From Nansenia antarctica (Eukaryota; Chordata; Actinopteri; Argentiniformes; Microstomatidae), in NCBI GenBank assembly GCA_963989245.1, contig OZ022339.1:89307258-89371257 (forward strand): DNA of 64,000 bases. Reading direction: 5' to 3'. Positions 55,075 through 64,000 of the stretch are shown piece by piece (position 1 is the first letter of the stretch; the number at the start of each line of letters is the position of its first letter). Both the position numbers and the translations under genes were made by a program. The notes beneath the pieces were generated by a model. It saw only the letters and a list, made by a program, of their open reading frames with translations. It did no database searches and had not been told where the DNA came from.

Positions 55075-56640
55075 TAGTAGCATCTATACAGCAGGTGGCA
55101 CTCAAATACTATTCACCTGTGCATCGCATCCCTGAACCTTTTCACAGTAAACAACAGAGGAATGCTACAAGCATGCAGACATCAACGTCTATGCTATATG
55201 ATGGCTACTGCCTGATGTCTGCATGTATGTAGCATTTCTCTATTGTTTTCTGTTCTGCTATGTGTATATATTGTAAATATTTGATGTATTTTGGTGTTTC
55301 CTGTCTCACGAACACTTGTGTATGTTTTTGTAGTCCACTAAATCTAGGACTACAATTCCCTTGATGCCTAGCCACTAGGTGAAATATGACAGGTGTTGAT
55401 TGGCTAAATCAAGTGATGTTGTTTGAACCCTTTATACCACTGCATTCACTTGTCTGCTTTATGTAAACTACATTTTTTGCACAAATTTGAGTGTGCAGGT
55501 GCTGCTTTTTTGCAATCTTAAGCCTAATTAAAATCCCCAACATTCACACAGATATCATACTGGTGTTACATTAATCCAATTAATTTGAACTCTTCGTCCC
55601 ATGTTGATAAATATGATCATCTTTAAGCTCCGCCCACAGTGAACTCTGACCTCTGAGCCCAGTATAGATCACCTCCCAGGGTGTGTCATGCTTCTGCTCT
55701 TCAAGCACAGCCTCACATCACCATGTTCAACAATAAACTTCAGCAGGTCATAGTTGACTGTTGTTCCTGCTGACTGCCCCCCCCCACCACACACACAAGC
55801 GCATACACACACACAAATGCGCATACACACACAACCCCCCCCCCCCCCCCCCCCTTCTCCCTTCACACATAGGTTAGTTGACTTTGTTTTTTAGCCGTTC
55901 TCATGTGTTGTGTGTGTTGTTCTGTGTTGACGAGTATTTCTGTTTCTATGTTTGTTTTTATTCTTGCCGGGGCCTCTTAGCCAGATCATCATTGATTTTA
56001 TCTGATTAAATAAAGGTAAAAAAAAAAAGATATATGTCACTAATAAGTACTTTAGCAGTTATTTCTACCCACCTTTTGAATGAATGAATGAATGAATGAA
56101 TGAATGAATGAATGGTCTTTATTATATACTTTTTGTATATCAATTACTGTGAATCAATTATAAATCCCATTTAGTTTCCAATTAACCTAAGAAAAAACTC
56201 ACTTTTGGACATGTTTGTAACCTTAGACTATAATTGAAGAGTTAAACATTGTATTACAATTCAAAACGTCTCCCACGTACTGTACATATTGATCAGCTAA
56301 CAGTCTAAACAGAGGTTTGTGAAATACAGGGTATTAGACTGTAGTTGTGACCATGTTTCCATAGTGACATGATGGCAGTGACTGACTGTTTCTCTGGGAG
56401 ATGAAGTGTGTCTGTTTACTTTTAAAAAACCACAGGTGAGGATTCTGTGACACTCAGCCAGCCTGTTCTACCAGTTTTACAGTTTCTGTTCCTGTTTGCT
56501 GTCTCTATCTCTGCAGAGATCAGACGTACGCTGGGTCAGACAGACAATAACACAGAGGAGTGGCTTCCCTCTCAGAGCTGTGAATCCCCAGTGTTGTCAG
56601 TTGTCAGTTTTCAGTTTTCTGACATACATAGGCTGTGTTC
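55075..56640. other. intergenic with retroelement tail and simple repeats
   Basis: A C run and CACACA tract lie at 55785-55855. A LINE-like tail (GGGGCCTCTTAGCCAGATCA, TAAATAAAGGTAAAAA) lies at 55970-56030, and (GAAT)n at 56075-56115. No gene is supported. Confidence 0.55.
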
Positions 56641-56776
56641 GTAAATTCCCTCTGAGAGCGCCGGAGCGCACACTGGGTTCAACGTCATAAAGGGACCAAG
56701 TCGTTTGATTGGACAAGAGGCATTCCATCAGTGCTGATCAGATTTCCAGAGTGAATTTACGAACGCTGCCTTAACT
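56630..56776. mobile_element. small MITE 'GTTCGTAAATTC', copy 1
   Basis: GGCTGTGTTCGTAAATTC at the left and GAATTTACGAACGCTGCC at the right, with internal TGGGTTCAACGTCATAA. A fragment of the same right end is at about 52752-52790. Confidence 0.7.
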
Positions 56777-57285
56777 TTTGGACTGGTGCTTTTTGGGTGG
56801 ATTCGGCGGTTTTTAAGACTGTGGTTGGGCTGGAAGTTGTCAATTCCATCTGGCAACCCACACCACAACAATTTTCCCCTCTCTCTAAAGTGTCGTTTTC
56901 AGTGGGGTTTCAATTCATTTCCCAGGGGCGTACACTCACCTGTTAACTATGACGCAGGTGACTGATGGTGATGCTGACATAACTATTTTGATAATGACAC
57001 TCCCAAACTCATGAAAGTTTATTGAAACATAAACATGAATGTTGAAAGAGATCAGAGGGAAGCTGTTTGTAGTGAGGGTCAGTGAGGAGATGGGGACTTT
57101 CTTACCCAGGGGGCGGGACTTCAGGTTTCTGGGATTGTAACTCCTCTGGCGTAAATACCTACAGGTTCAATCACTCAATCAATCAATCAAATGTATTTAT
57201 ACAGCACATTTACAGATGACACTTGTCAACCAAAATGCTTTACAGTAATAGTGCTCCTAAAGTGTAAATAAATAGAAAATGAATT

Positions 57286-57435
57286 AATATATGTCTATAG
57301 ATGAATATAGGTGAATATCTATTGATGAATATAGGTGAATATCTATAGGTGAATATAGGTGAATATCTATAGATGAATATAGGTGAATATCTATAGATGA
57401 ATATAGGTGAATATCTATAGATGGATATAGATGAA
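57286..57435. repeat. 24-bp minisatellite GATGAATATAGGTGAATATC, about 6 copies
   Basis: Units ATGAATATAGGTGAATATCT ATAG with small variants. It follows a retroelement-like tail at about 57170-57250 (AATGTATTTATACAGCACAT). Confidence 0.9.
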
Positions 57436-57575
57436 TATCTATATGATTAATGCTTTTGAAATTAAACCAATACCCAGTTACTTGCTTGATGGCTAACATG
57501 AGCTATAAATCACAGGAGACATCAGAATACAGTTTCTGAACAAAGCAATGTTGTTACTGGGCTGACTCTCACTCT

Positions 57576-57704
57576 GGCCGCGTTCGTAAATTCGCCGGAG
57601 CGCTCACTGGGTTCAACGTCATAATGGAACCAAGTAATTTGATTGGACAAGAAGCAGTCACGTGGACGCTCCGGCGCTCTGAGAGCGACTTTTCGAACGC
57701 GGCC
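57576..57704. mobile_element. small MITE 'GTTCGTAAATTC', copy 2 (129 bp, complete)
   Basis: Inverted ends GGCCGCGTTCG / CGAACGCGGCC and internal CTCACTGGGTTCAACGTCAT. It shares ATTTGATTGGACAAG-type interior with copy 1. Confidence 0.75.
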
Positions 57705-57827
57705 CTGATAACTACCATCCAGCTAATGCTAGCTAGCGCTAACTAGCATCTATATGGTTCTTACCATAGTTCCCATCCAACAGACTTTAAACGAGGCAGT
57801 CATTAAGAAATAAGAAAGTAGGCTTAA

Positions 57828-57976
57828 ACGGGTACTCACCCAATCCGTTGCGTTGTTGCAGTGTTTTGGCTTGACTAGAGAGTTTGTGTTGTGATTCTCA
57901 ACGAGTTGAAACGTCGTTCCGTGTTTCAAAAGAAAAGTCTGAACATTTAATATGTTGCCGACTTGGGGACCAAAGC
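57828..57976. mobile_element. MITE family 'CCGACATGCGGACC' copy
   Basis: ACTCACCCAATCCGTTGCGT, TTGGCTTGACTAGAGAGTTT, CGTTCCGTGTTTCAAAAGAA in the same orientation as the 2784 copy. It joins a LINE tail at 57977. Confidence 0.65.
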
Positions 57977-58110
57977 ATTGTTCAAGTCAAGACTAAAAAC
58001 ACATCTTTTTAATATTGCCTTTAAATGACTACATAATAAAATAATGATTGGAGCACATTGAGCTGCAACGTTAGCAGGAAAAGCGCTATACAAATAACAT
58101 CTATTATTAA

Positions 58111-58178
<68 letters not shown>

Positions 58179-58186
58179 GTGCTCAA
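57977..58186 (+). mobile_element. LINE 3' tail with ATT microsatellite
   Basis: TTCAAGTCAAGACTAAAAAC, GAGCACATTGAGCTGCAACG, AAGCGCTATACAAATAA, then about 25 ATT units (58106-58180). Confidence 0.75.
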
Positions 58187-58189
58187 TGA

Positions 58190-58556
58190 CAAACCCCTTA
58201 CTGGAGGACAACATCAATGACCAAAGTCCGGCCAACAGTCGCCTCACCATGCAGTCAGTCTGCATGTCAGAGTATCTGTCACCATGTAGAAGTGTCATGT
58301 TGTTCCCTAGATTGTGCACACATACATTTTATTTTGAAATGTCTAAAAACCGAAAGCGGATTCTAGGCTACTGCATCAGAGATGTCTGTGATACATAACA
58401 GCATAGATGACCACATCTTATCAAGTTGATTCAGACGGTCGACAACGGAATGCAAAGCGTTGGGAAATGTCTGGTCCTTATCCCCAAGACTACCTCCAGA
58501 ATGGTGTGATTGTGAAATAGTTTCTGATTAATTATCAGTATCTAGCATCTACACAA
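58190..58556. other. intergenic, no feature recognised
   Basis: A short open frame (58186-58398) has no recognisable domain or homology and is not called as a gene. Confidence 0.4.
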
Positions 58557-58823
58557 CTGTAAGAAGTCCAGAAAGTCATCACACCCCTTCACTCTTTCCA
58601 CATTGTGTTGTGTTATAGACTCATTTTAAAATTGAGCTAAAAAAGCAAAAGTGTCATCAACAATCACTCAATAAGTTCAATTGAGTCCATCTTAATGCAA
58701 GGATAATGTAATTTTGGAATCAATATCTTTGTTTTTATAGGGTCTCTGATTTGCATAGGAATCAATTACACAACAAAATGTGGAAAAGGTGAAGGGGTGT
58801 GTTGACTTTGGATAGCCACTGTA
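58557..58823. mobile_element. Tc1-like non-autonomous element
   Basis: CATCACACCCCTTCACTCTT TCCACATTGTGTTG at the left and inverted CAAAATGTGGAAAAGGTGAA GGGGTG at the right, ending GGATAGCCACTGTA, as at Tc1-type ends. About 265 bp, no transposase. Confidence 0.65.
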
Positions 58824-58824
58824 T

Positions 58825-59224
58825 GTTCTATTTTCTAGGTAAAGCTTGAGAAATGGCATTTACTTAGTATGGTGTGCCACATCCTCCCCTGGTTTCTAGG
58901 GTGTTATGTTCATACAGGTTTTTGAAAATGGAGGCATGAAGTGTGTGAATATTGTGTTACAGGACACACCCCTCTCTGTGAGAGGCGCAACTGCCTGCAC
59001 ACATTTGAAAACCACCCTGACAGTCTTCAGTGAAACGTCTTGTAATCTTGTTATACTTTGTATACTTCTCTACCGTGCATCTGTTTCTTAGTGATATCAT
59101 TACCGGTAATTCTTTACCTCTCATCTTTCCCAACCATACATATCTTTACAATATCATCAGTTTGAATAAAAGAAGAAGTATGATCTGTGTCTCCCAAGAG
59201 TCTGTAAATTACAACTGTCTGGTA

Positions 59225-59259
<35 letters not shown>

Positions 59260-59692
59260 CAATGTTTGATAAGGTAATACTAAACTATTGTTTAATACTA
59301 AACTGTATTGTGTAAACAACAATAAAGGAGGCAGCAGTGATCTGCTAATGGCCGGAGAAACTAACCCGTCTCTGGTTTCCTCCTCCACACCTTTCAAAGT
59401 GTCCGTTTACACACAAGCATGAGCCAAGGAGACGCCTTCACACCTGTGACGACCCTGTGTTCACACGCTCAGGCCTGGTTCAGAAAGCACCAACAACATA
59501 AAATGTGTGTTATATTAAACAACATTGTTTTACCCTTTTACTTGGTTTGATCTCCTGTATTTTGTTTATTGTTATTTCTGACTGCTGTTTTTATCTCATT
59601 TTGCTTTGTTGATTTTAATGTTTTGGTATGTGGTTTTAATTATGTTTTGTAAGGTGTCTTTGAGAGCCTTGAAAGGCGCCCATAAATAAAAT

Positions 59693-59732
<40 letters not shown>

Positions 59733-60109
59733 AAAGCAGTTTGCACATGGTGTGGCGAAAATAGACTTGATACATTGATCTAATGTTTAATATGATTGAG
59801 TTTATTTTTACTTTTACTTTTACTTGAATCATCTAGTTGTTGTGGGAACTTCACTTAGTTTGTTTTGCTGTCTGTGGCCTAAAAGAAGCAATCTTCTCTT
59901 GATTCACTCAAACACACTGAATGCTCCTGATACAATTAAGGTATCAACATCCAATAGCCAACCCAACAAATCCCTTTAAAAATCTGGTTTCAATGGTGCT
60001 ACATAATCTGTTCAACTCAAGTATCACCAGTTCCCCCGTCCGTCTGTTCTGATCAGAAGGATGTGTGAAGCAGCAGAACCAGTAGGGTGGCATTGCATCG
60101 TTAGCATAT
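58825..60109. other. intergenic upstream of the claudin gene
   Basis: Holds an AC tract (59226-59256) and a LINE tail with ATT repeats (about 59640-59730: GTGTCTTTGAGAGCCTTGAA, AGGCGCCCATAAATAAAATG). Otherwise no feature. Claudin regulatory elements could lie in 59735-60225 but none is identifiable by eye. Confidence 0.5.
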
Positions 60110-60225
60110 TTTCTGGGGTGTAAAAGACAACCCTGCTCCTCTTCTCTCATTAAGGGTTGCTTCTTCAGCTGTGAGGACACACAGCGACAGCTCTCTCTCA
60201 GACAGAGACAGACAGACAGACAGAC
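60110..60225 (+). promoter_or_regulatory. cldn8: claudin 5' UTR / proximal region
   Basis: The 115 bases before the claudin ATG hold no ORF and end in a short CAGA repeat next to the start codon. No clear TATA box was found, and the transcription start cannot be fixed. Confidence 0.3.
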
Positions 60226-61128
60226 ATGGAGCGGTCCTACGGTGGCGGCAGCAGCTACGGCGACTACAAGCCGCCTCAGTCGTACGCTGCCGACACGGCC
60301 TACGACGAGAAGGCGGCCAAGTCCTACGAGGAGACGCTGTACGAGGAGAAGCTGCGGGTAGAGAAGAAGGACAGGCGGGAGGCCATCTGCTGCGAGGTGG
60401 TGGCGCTGTTCATCGGCTTCATCGGTCTGATCGGCGTCGCCGCCGTCACGGGTCTCCCCATGTGGAAGGTGACGGCCTTCATCGAGGAGAACATCATTGT
60501 CATGGAGACGCGCTGGGAGGGCCTGTGGATGAACTGCTACAGGCAGGCCAACATCAGGATGCAGTGCAAGGTGTACGACTCCCTCCTGTTCCTCCCCGCC
60601 GACCTCCAGGCCGCCCGGGGGCTGATGTGTGCCTCCGTGGCTCTCTCCGCCATCGCCCTGATCGTCTCCGCCGTGGGGATGAAGTGCACCAAGGTGGTGG
60701 ACCACCGCGCCCGCACCAAGCACGTGGTGCTGGTGGTGGGGGGCTGCCTGTTCCTCATGGGCTGCCTGACCACCATCATCCCCGTGTCCTGGACCGGCCA
60801 CGTCATCATCAGGGACTTCTACAACCCCCTGCTCATCGACGCCCAGCGCAGGGAGCTGGGAGAGGCGCTGTACATCGGCTGGGTGACGTCTGCGCTGCTG
60901 TTCGTGGCCGGGGTGATTCTGCTGTGCCGCCACGCGCCCCGCACGCAGGACGAGGAGGAGAGGGTCATCTACAACCAGGGGAGGAACATGAACATGTACC
61001 AGCCTGGGTACAACTACCAGCCTGGATACACGTACCAGCCGGGGTACTCCTACCAGCCCACCTACTCTGTCGTGCCCCCGCAAGGGTCTGTGGTCTACGC
61101 CCCAAACCAGTACAACCAGTACCAGTGA
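60226..61128 (+). CDS. cldn8: claudin-8-like tight-junction protein with extended tyrosine-rich N-terminus
   Basis: A 300-residue intronless ORF. Claudins are four-pass membrane proteins that form the paracellular barrier and pores of tight junctions. Visible features: TM1 about 55-78; first extracellular loop with W80, GLW at 99-101 and the C104/C114 pair; an arginine (R131) just before TM2 (about 132-154); TM3 about 166-188; TM4 about 217-234. WMNCYRQANIRMQCKVYDSL and DLQAARGLMC are typical of claudin-8. The ATG is the only start before TM1 and has a good context (AGACATGG). Unusual points: claudins normally have about 7 residues before TM1, this has about 52 (S/G/Y/E/K-rich). The C-tail carries four YQPxY repeats and ends NQYQ rather than the usual PDZ-binding YV. 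The neighbouring tiam1 supports the claudin-8/17 locus. Claudin-17-like is the alternative. Confidence 0.93.
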   Translation: MERSYGGGSSYGDYKPPQSYAADTAYDEKAAKSYEETLYEEKLRVEKKDRREAICCEVVALFIGFIGLIGVAAVTGLPMWKVTAFIEENIIVMETRWEGLWMNCYRQANIRMQCKVYDSLLFLPADLQAARGLMCASVALSAIALIVSAVGMKCTKVVDHRARTKHVVLVVGGCLFLMGCLTTIIPVSWTGHVIIRDFYNPLLIDAQRRELGEALYIGWVTSALLFVAGVILLCRHAPRTQDEEERVIYNQGRNMNMYQPGYNYQPGYTYQPGYSYQPTYSVVPPQGSVVYAPNQYNQYQ

Positions 61129-61582
61129 GGGTTAAAAGACTCATGACTTAATTTTTTGTGTTACTTGGATCCTAGACCGACATTTTGGATTTTGAATTTC
61201 AGAGCAGGAAGTAACAGGAACTGACCGTGAGGCTGTCGTGGTAAATGCCATCCAACCCTTGATTATTTATTCAATGAGAATTTTTTCTTTTTTGTGATTT
61301 TTTTGTGTGCAATTGTGTCGATTGTAATGTAGTTCATACATTCTCTGTAAAAGAAAGAAAATCCAACATCACAAAATTGTGGATATGACAAACGATCATC
61401 AATATGTGTAACCAACCGGCCAATCTGCTTATCTGCTCTTTGAGAACAAACATGCACTACTAGACTATGTTCTGATTGTTTATAAAATGTAAACTGTTCA
61501 TGTTGAACTTTTCTCTCCTGTATGATCCTTGTTTTTCACAGCACTGGCCTGGGCGGCGGCCTATTGTGTTTCACAATACCTG

Positions 61583-61588
61583 AATAAA
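61583..61588 (+). terminator. cldn8: poly(A) signal of the claudin gene
   Basis: AATAAA in TGAATAAAAGG about 455 bases after the claudin stop, followed by a T-rich stretch. The intervening 3' UTR is AT-rich and has no other ORF or repeat. Confidence 0.65.
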
Positions 61589-61889
61589 AGGATATCTTAA
61601 TCAACTGTCTTTTTATTTTTCCAGTGCAAATCTCAATTGTCGTCATTACTTATTGTCATTACTTAAGAACGAACCGGAAACGTTCTCACTGAACCTGTTA
61701 TTGTCTTATCCTGCTGGGTAGAAAAACAAACACTTCTGTCTCTTTTGTTGAACCAGTGAAACCAGATTGTTCCACCCACTCTGCATGTCACAAGGGGAAG
61801 ACAGGGACACTTCAGGGAAGACAGGGACACTTCAGGGAAGACAGATTGAAGACAGATTGAAGACAGAAGCAACCACTGTAGAGCTCAGG

Positions 61890-61992
61890 CCACAGACAGG
61901 CAGACAGACACAAACAGACACACAGACACAGATACACAGACACACAAACACACAAACACAGATACACAGACACAGATACACAGACACACACA
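61890..61992. repeat. ACAGACAC simple repeat
   Basis: CAGACACA/GATACACAGACACA repeats after the claudin gene; preceded by two GGGAAGACAGGGACACTTCA copies. Confidence 0.9.
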
Positions 61993-62401
61993 ACTAGATA
62001 GGTCAATTGAGAACCAGTTCTCATTTACAAAGACGACCTGGCTAAGAGGCAAAACAGAAGACTGTCTGTACGATACAACATAACAACACAACAGTATATA
62101 CAATATAGAACATGAGTACAATAAACAACAAGAGTCAAAGAGTCATTATGTTTAACATCCTCCTAACATACAACATCACAATATACACTGTCTATAAAAC
62201 AGCTGGGATCTAAGTCCAAGTTATTTAAAAAGCAGGTGCAGTGATCAGAGACTATAATATCTTGTAATTCGTTTTTTAAAAGAGGGTAACGAACGAGATG
62301 AAGGTGTTGAGTTTTACTGTCTTTCGCAGCTCATTCCAGCCAGTAGGGGGCAGCAAACTGGAAAGAGTGACGGCCAAAGGAGGTGTGGACGTAAGGTTGG
62401 C

Positions 62402-62745
62402 GCTCCTCCTGAGACATCTTCTGACCCTCACCACTACGTCTCCTAAAGACACCCGCTTTCCCCTCTACTGTGTCCCTAAGAACTTCTATTGCCCCCCTTG
62501 TACTGTTTCTCAGTTTCTCCAGCAATATAAAAAAAAATATCTAAAAAAATTTTTTTTTAGTAGAAGGCGATAATAGGGAGAAGGTTTTTCCTTCTATCAG
62601 TGGCCCCGGGCCCGAGCTAGAGTACTCTTCCTGCAACGAATAGTGGACTGCTGATTCACATGCTTAGTATTCAAATGTATTGATTGTAAGTCGCTTTGGA
62701 ATAAGGCGTCTGCTAAATGCCAAAAATGTAAATGTAAACGTAAGT
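62402..62745 (+). mobile_element. L2 3' end, nested in a LINE
   Basis: CTCCTCCTGAGACATCTTCT, GCCCCCCTTGTACTGTTTCT, GGCCCCGGGCCCGAGCTAGA and the AAATGTAAATGTAAACGTAA tail are nearly identical to 22428-22757, so this is a recent relative. Confidence 0.88.
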
Positions 62746-62879
62746 GATGATGCGTCTGCTGGAGGGTAGATTGCGTTTGCTGGTGGAAATGTTCAGTAGT
62801 GAGCGGAGGTATGGGGGGTTTTGCTGATGATGGATTTATAAATGAACTGATACCAGTGGGTCTGTCACCTGGTGTGGAG

Positions 62880-62884
62880 TGATG

Positions 62885-62938
<54 letters not shown>

Positions 62939-62943
62939 CAGAC

Positions 62944-62983
<40 letters not shown>

Positions 62984-63030
62984 GGATAGATGGATAGATG
63001 GATAGATGGATAGATAGATAGATATAGATC
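62880..63030. repeat. GATA/GATG tetranucleotide microsatellite
   Basis: (GATA)n with a short CAGA interruption and a GATGGATA-rich right part. Confidence 0.95.
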
Positions 63031-63150
63031 GATCTGTGGAGTGATGGTCAGGTGACCAGGGAACCAGTTCTTGTTCTGACTTTGGTGAGCAGGTTACTGA
63101 TGTGGGTTTGAAAGGAGAGTGAACTGTCGAGCCAGGTACCTAGATGTTAA

Positions 63151-63413
63151 ATGGTAAATGGACTGCACTTATATAGCGCCTTTTTTACTGCTCCAAAGCG
63201 CTTTACAACGGCCTCTCATTCACCCATTCACACACACATTCACACACCAATGGCGGCAAGCTGCCAGGCAAGGCACTGGCCCGCTCACTGGGAGGAATTT
63301 TGGGGTTCAGTGTCTTGCCCAAGGACACTTCGACATGTGGCAACCTTGTGATCATTAGACGCCGACTCTACCTCCTGAGACACAGCCTCTACCTCCTGCG
63401 CCACAGCCGCCCC
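63151..63413 (-). mobile_element. tRNA-derived SINE copy 6
   Basis: Left end ATGGTAAATGGACTGCACTT ATATAGCGCC (the SINE tail), AATGGCGGCAAGCTGCCAGG, GGGGTTCAGTGTCTTGCCC. The right end has two CTCTACCTCCTG copies, i.e. a duplicated A-box region, ending CACAGCCGCCCC. Confidence 0.87.
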
Positions 63414-63812
63414 GAATGTATGTGTTGACAATTTCTAGTTCTGACCCATCCAGTGAGGTGATTTTAGGGGGACAGGTAGCTTGGGGTAGGGTCCAGTTGA
63501 AGACCAGTTGTAGCTAAAAATAACACTTCAATACATAACAATGCATTTAGTTTTTTGGGTGTTTAGGAGAAGGTGGAGGTTGGAGAAGGCATACTGGATG
63601 CTGTTGAAGCTGTGTTGTTACAGGGAGGTCAGGCCAGAGTTCAGAGAGGATGTGGACAGAACAGTGTCGTCAGCGTACAGATGGATGGATGAGTTGGCAG
63701 CAACATGAGCAATATTATTTATGAAGATTTTTTGAATATATATTCAAAAAATGGTTGGACCCAGAATGGAGCCCTGAGGGACACCCATGGACAGGGACAG
63801 TGGATCAGACAG

Positions 63813-63813
63813 C

Positions 63814-63861
<48 letters not shown>

Positions 63862-63945
63862 CACACATTCACTCACACTCACACACTCACACACTCACAC
63901 ACTCACACTCACACATTCACTCACACTCACACACTCACACAAAAA
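63813..63945. repeat. AC/ACTC microsatellite
   Basis: (CA)n followed by CACTCACA-type repeats. Open frames through it are artefacts. Confidence 0.93.
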
Positions 63946-64000
63946 AAAGGTTGAGGTGGGAATTAAAGAGTTATTGAAGGATAGAACCTCTAACCTCTAA

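Larger units (their letters stand above)
61995..63812 (-). mobile_element. LINE (Rex/CR1-like), minus strand, fragmented
   Basis: The 3' tail is at the left (GAGAACCAGTTCTCATTTAC, AAAGACGACCTGGCTAAGAG in + orientation). RT remnants are at the right: the complement of 63755-63800 encodes SMGVPQGSILGPTIF. The segment GGATTTATAAATGAACTGAT ACCAGT (about 62830) corresponds to the thumb region seen in the 50414 LINE. An L2 fragment, a GATA microsatellite and a SINE interrupt it. Confidence 0.75.

Noticed and set aside
59944..61083. 379-residue minus-strand frame over the claudin gene
   Set aside because: It is the antisense shadow of a GC-rich coding sequence. The plus strand has a complete claudin.
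60171..61151. 326-residue plus-strand frame overlapping the claudin
   Set aside because: Different frame, arginine/glycine-rich composition and no domain. The 60226-61128 frame has all claudin hallmarks.

Overview
This window is vertebrate nuclear DNA, almost certainly from a teleost fish. It has long introns, canonical GT-AG exons and dense fish-type repeats: L2- and Rex/CR1-like LINE tails, tRNA-derived SINEs, Tc1, hAT, Harbinger-like and piggyBac-like DNA elements, and very many micro- and minisatellites. Only two host genes can be supported, both on the + strand.

Positions 374 to 46.8 kb hold the 3' two thirds of tiam1, a Rac guanine-nucleotide exchange factor. Eighteen coding exons can be placed and they join without a frame break: Ras-binding domain and PDZ (374-8585), then DH, PH and C-terminal tail (27226-43550), 904 residues in all. 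The N-terminal PH/CC-Ex exons lie upstream of the window. An unexpected short coding exon (17325-17396) lies downstream of a CCAAT-bearing, GC-rich block inside the large intron. It has an ATG, is in phase 0 and joins in frame to the DH exons, predicting an internal promoter and a 675-residue DH-PH-only isoform. The probable 3' UTR (43551 to about 46.8 kb) is interrupted by a Tc1 element and a MITE.

Positions 46.8-60.2 kb are intergenic repeats: a 35-bp minisatellite, an 18-bp minisatellite split by a minus-strand LINE, a SINE split by a hAT element with a perfect 8-bp target duplication, and smaller MITEs. A single-exon claudin of the claudin-8 type follows at 60226-61128. It carries an unusual tyrosine-rich N-terminal extension and a YQPGY repeat tail. 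The tiam1-claudin-8 neighbourhood matches the TIAM1/CLDN8/CLDN17 region of human chromosome 21. From 62 kb to the end there is another minus-strand LINE with nested L2 and SINE copies.

Most notable observations: (1) several tiam1 intron minisatellites start at, and repeatedly copy, the adjacent splice site; (2) the internal promoter and first exon; (3) a decayed 3.9-kb element with about 300-bp terminal inverted repeats carrying a protein of an uncharacterised multicopy family; (4) a DD37E-spaced Tc1/mariner-like element whose 5' half was replaced by an inverted copy of its own 3' half; (5) a near-perfect 340-bp foldback in a tiam1 intron. Element family names rest on motifs and ends read by eye. 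No database search was possible.
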